The translations under genes were made by a program, and so were the position numbers. Shown in pieces: positions 61,833 through 64,000 of a DNA stretch of 64,000 bases; the first letter of the stretch is position 1, and each line of letters begins with the position of its first letter. Source of the DNA: Burkholderia sp. WSM2232 (lineage in GTDB: Bacteria > Pseudomonadota > Gammaproteobacteria > Burkholderiales > Burkholderiaceae); contig NZ_AWZV01000012.1 of NCBI RefSeq assembly GCF_000472545.1, positions 153,225 through 217,224 of the forward strand. The letters run 5' to 3'. A model generated the notes under the pieces. It was given only the letters and a program-made list of their open reading frames with translations. It was not told where the DNA came from and made no database searches.

Positions 61833-62981
61833 ATGAAAATGAGTGCATCAGTCACCATCTTCCACAACGTCGTATGGTCGCGTCACAAGGGTGTCGTCTT
61901 TTCTGCGCTGCATAATATTTCGGCATCCGGAGCAATCCGCTATTCGATGGTGCAGATTGCGGATACCGAGCATGATCGCCTCGGTTTTTCCGAGGTCGAT
62001 TATTCATATCACCGGTATCCGATGCAGAAGCTGTTCGACGGCTGCTACGAAGACGTGCCCACGTTCAAGATGATTGCGCGGCTCACGTGGGAAGTGCTGA
62101 AAGCGAAATCGGACCTGATTGTGTTGCCCGGCTATCACCGTCCGGAATACTGGGCGATGCTCGCGGCGTGCATCGTGACAGGCAAGCGGCGCGCGGTGTT
62201 CTGCGATTCGACCGGACGCGACCGTCCGAAGAAGCTCATCACGTCCATTCCGAAGCGGGTGTTTTTCTCGCTTTGCGACGGCTACTTCGGGTTCGGCGAG
62301 CGCAGCCGCGAATATCTGCTCTCGCTCGGTGCGAAGCGCGACAAGATTTTCGTACCGTGTCAGGCCGCTGCGTTGCCCGGCTCGTTTTCGCCGGAGCGTG
62401 CGTTGGCGGAGCGCGTCGCCGCGCGTACCGGCAACTCGCCCGTGTTTCTGTACGTTGGGCGTCTTTCGGAAGAGAAAGGGGTCGGCACGTTGATCGAGGC
62501 GTTTGCCGGTCTGCGCAAGCGCATTCCCGCCGCGCGCTTGCGCATTGTCGGCACCGGGCCGATGGGCGATGCCTTGCGCGCAAAAGTGGCCGACCTGCAA
62601 CTGGGCGATGCGGTGACTTTCGCAGGCAGCCTGCAGGACGAGCCGCTCACGCGCGAATACTACCGCGCGACGTGCCTCGTATTGCCGAGCTTCAGCGAAC
62701 CGTGGGGCCTGGTGGTGAACGAGGCACTCGCGCATGGTTGCCCGGCCGTGGTGAGCGAAAGCTGCGGCTGCGTGCCGGAACTCGTGACAGACGGCGTGAG
62801 TGGCTATTCGTTCACGGCCGGCGACGTGCCGGGATTGCAGCGCACGCTGCTCAAGGCAATGGAAGCCTTTGCCGATGCGAGCGGAACCGCACACCGTTGC
62901 ATGGATGTCATTCGCCGCTTTGATCCGCCTTCTGCAGCCGCCAACATTGCCCGGGGCTGTGCGCTGATGCTGAGCGATTGA
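61833..62981 (+). CDS. GT4-family glycosyltransferase
   Basis: A 382-residue GT-B enzyme. The acceptor half (TIFHNVVWSRHKGVVFSALHNISASGAIRYSMVQIADTEHDRLGFSEVDYSYHRYPMQ) is less common among GT4 enzymes; the donor half is standard: FLYVGRLSEEKGVGTLIEAFAGLRKRIPAARLRIVGTGPMGDALRAKV and VLPSFSEPWGLVVNEALAHGCPAVVSESCGCVPELV, carrying the E-x7-E motif. It should add one sugar to the lipid-linked repeat; donor unknown. GAGGAGC before the ATG at 61833 sets the start; the frame upstream lies inside fcl. It is 20 bp after fcl, so cotranscribed. Confidence 0.9.
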   Translation: MKMSASVTIFHNVVWSRHKGVVFSALHNISASGAIRYSMVQIADTEHDRLGFSEVDYSYHRYPMQKLFDGCYEDVPTFKMIARLTWEVLKAKSDLIVLPGYHRPEYWAMLAACIVTGKRRAVFCDSTGRDRPKKLITSIPKRVFFSLCDGYFGFGERSREYLLSLGAKRDKIFVPCQAAALPGSFSPERALAERVAARTGNSPVFLYVGRLSEEKGVGTLIEAFAGLRKRIPAARLRIVGTGPMGDALRAKVADLQLGDAVTFAGSLQDEPLTREYYRATCLVLPSFSEPWGLVVNEALAHGCPAVVSESCGCVPELVTDGVSGYSFTAGDVPGLQRTLLKAMEAFADASGTAHRCMDVIRRFDPPSAAANIARGCALMLSD

Positions 62982-63043
62982 CGGGCCTCGCGGCGCCGCC
63001 GCGAGGTCGGGCATGGAAGCCTTAACACGTTCAGACACGCACA

Positions 63044-64000
63044 ATGAAGATCCTGATCTACGGCCTTAATTACGCGCCCGAACTCACGGGAACCGGCAAA
63101 TATACGGCCGAAATGGCTGCACTGCTGGCGAGTCGCGGGCACAAGGTGCGGGTGGTATGTGCGCCGCCTTACTACCCGGAATGGCGCGTTTCCGCGGGGT
63201 ATGCCGCATGGCGCTATCGGCGCGAGGAACGCGATGGTGTCTCGGTCTGGCGCGCGCCGCTGTGGGTGCCGTCGCGGCCGGGCGGCCTGAAGCGGATGAT
63301 TCATCTGGCAAGCTTCGCGGCAACTTCGCTGCCGGTGCTGGCATGGCAGACATTCTGGCGACCTGACGCGGTCCTGTTGATTGCGCCGACTTTGATGTGC
63401 GCCCCGGCGACGCTCGCGATCGCCCGCCTCACGCGTGCCAGTGCGTGGCTTCACATTCAGGATTACGAAGTGGACGCCGCATTCGAACTCGGCCTGCTCA
63501 AAGGCTCGCGTGCGGCGCGCTTCGCGCGGTGGATAGAAAGCCAGTTGTTGCGGCGCTTCGATGCTGTCTCGTCCATTACCCGCCAAATGAGTGCGCGCGC
63601 GACAGCGAAAGGCGTGGCGCCTTCGAAAGTGGTGTGTCTTCCCAATTGGGTCGACGTGTCGACAATTTACCCGCTGACGCGCGCGAGCGAGTACCGCAGC
63701 GAGCTCAAGCTCGCCGACGGGCAGAAGGTCGTTCTGTATTCGGGCAACATGGGCGCCAAGCAGGGTATCGAAACGCTCGCGGAAGCGGCGGCGTCGCTCG
63801 CAACGCGCGCCGATCTCACGTTTGTCTTCTGTGGCAATGGGGCCGCTAGAGACAGCCTCGCGAAGCGCTGCGCGGCGTTGCCCAACTGCATCTTTCTTCC
63901 GCTGCAGCCGGCGGAGCGGCTCAACGAATTGCTCAATCTGGCGGACATTCACGTGCTGCCGCAGCGCGGCGACGCCGCAGATCTCGTCATGCCGTCGAAG
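63044..64000 (+). CDS. wcaI: WcaI-type colanic acid glycosyltransferase (cut by the right edge)
   Basis: The frame from the ATG at 63044 is open to the window end, giving 319 residues of a protein that is usually about 400. MKILIYGLNYAPELTGTGKYTAEMAALLASRGHKVRVVCAPPYYPEWRVSAGYAAWRYRREE, APTLMCAPATLAIARL, LHIQDYEVDAAFELGLLKG and VVCLPNWVDVSTI follow the WcaI pattern closely. In colanic-acid synthesis WcaI is held to transfer fucose onto the lipid-linked glucose laid down by WcaJ. With gmd and fcl upstream, the same role is likely here. The C-terminal donor-binding part is incomplete. Confidence 0.9.
   Translation, partial: MKILIYGLNYAPELTGTGKYTAEMAALLASRGHKVRVVCAPPYYPEWRVSAGYAAWRYRREERDGVSVWRAPLWVPSRPGGLKRMIHLASFAATSLPVLAWQTFWRPDAVLLIAPTLMCAPATLAIARLTRASAWLHIQDYEVDAAFELGLLKGSRAARFARWIESQLLRRFDAVSSITRQMSARATAKGVAPSKVVCLPNWVDVSTIYPLTRASEYRSELKLADGQKVVLYSGNMGAKQGIETLAEAAASLATRADLTFVFCGNGAARDSLAKRCAALPNCIFLPLQPAERLNELLNLADIHVLPQRGDAADLVMPSK

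Overview
The window is GC-rich bacterial DNA with tightly packed genes. The gene families, codon use and gene combinations (type VI secretion genes, XdhABC, an ars operon with arsH, aspT-aspD, and a Wza/Wzc-type exopolysaccharide locus) point to the Burkholderiaceae, most likely Paraburkholderia or a close relative. This assignment is inference from gene content; no rRNA or tRNA gene is present to confirm it.

Layout. 1-4.4 kb: the end of a fumarylacetoacetase gene, an MFS exporter, a crotonase-fold enzyme, a hypothetical protein and a D-lactate dehydrogenase-like enzyme. 5.2-10.1 kb: an aspartate module made of the aspartate:alanine antiporter AspT, aspartate 4-decarboxylase AspD and a class V aminotransferase. 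10.2-22.9 kb: an incomplete type VI secretion locus. tssB-tssC-tssK-tssL-ompA-hcp-clpV run on the minus strand; a broken vgrG, tssA and tssJ run on the plus strand. tssE, tssF, tssG and tssM are not in the window. 23.0-30.2 kb: an MFS transporter, the xanthine dehydrogenase operon xdhA-xdhB-xdhC (XdhC lacks its N-terminal domain) and a LysR regulator. 30.4-33.6 kb: a DsbA-fold isomerase, a membrane-anchored TAXI solute-binding protein and a small exported BON-domain protein. 33.8-37.0 kb: the arsenic operon arsR-acr3-arsC/arsN2-arsH, with the arsenate reductase fused to an acetyltransferase. 37.3-39.3 kb: a small hypothetical gene and TauE/SafE-type and LysE-type exporters. 39.6-44.6 kb: a LysR regulator followed by a catabolic set (HMG-CoA-lyase-type enzyme, class III CoA-transferase, MFS transporter) closed by a strong terminator. 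45.0-64.0 kb: an exopolysaccharide locus cut by the right edge.

The exopolysaccharide locus contains ManC, a WcaJ-type initiating transferase, Wza, Wzc, Gmd, Fcl, a WcaI-type glycosyltransferase and a GDP-mannose Nudix hydrolase. It therefore predicts a fucose-containing, colanic-acid-like polymer built on undecaprenyl phosphate. Grouped with it on the minus strand are an exported PIG-L deacetylase with a lectin-like and a beta-propeller-like region, and an exported glycoside hydrolase. An AraC-type regulator with a degenerate DJ-1-like domain starts beyond an AT-rich intergenic region that holds three perfect palindromes. This locus is the most promising part of the window for new biology. 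The decayed type VI locus and the truncated XdhC are the clearest signs of gene loss.
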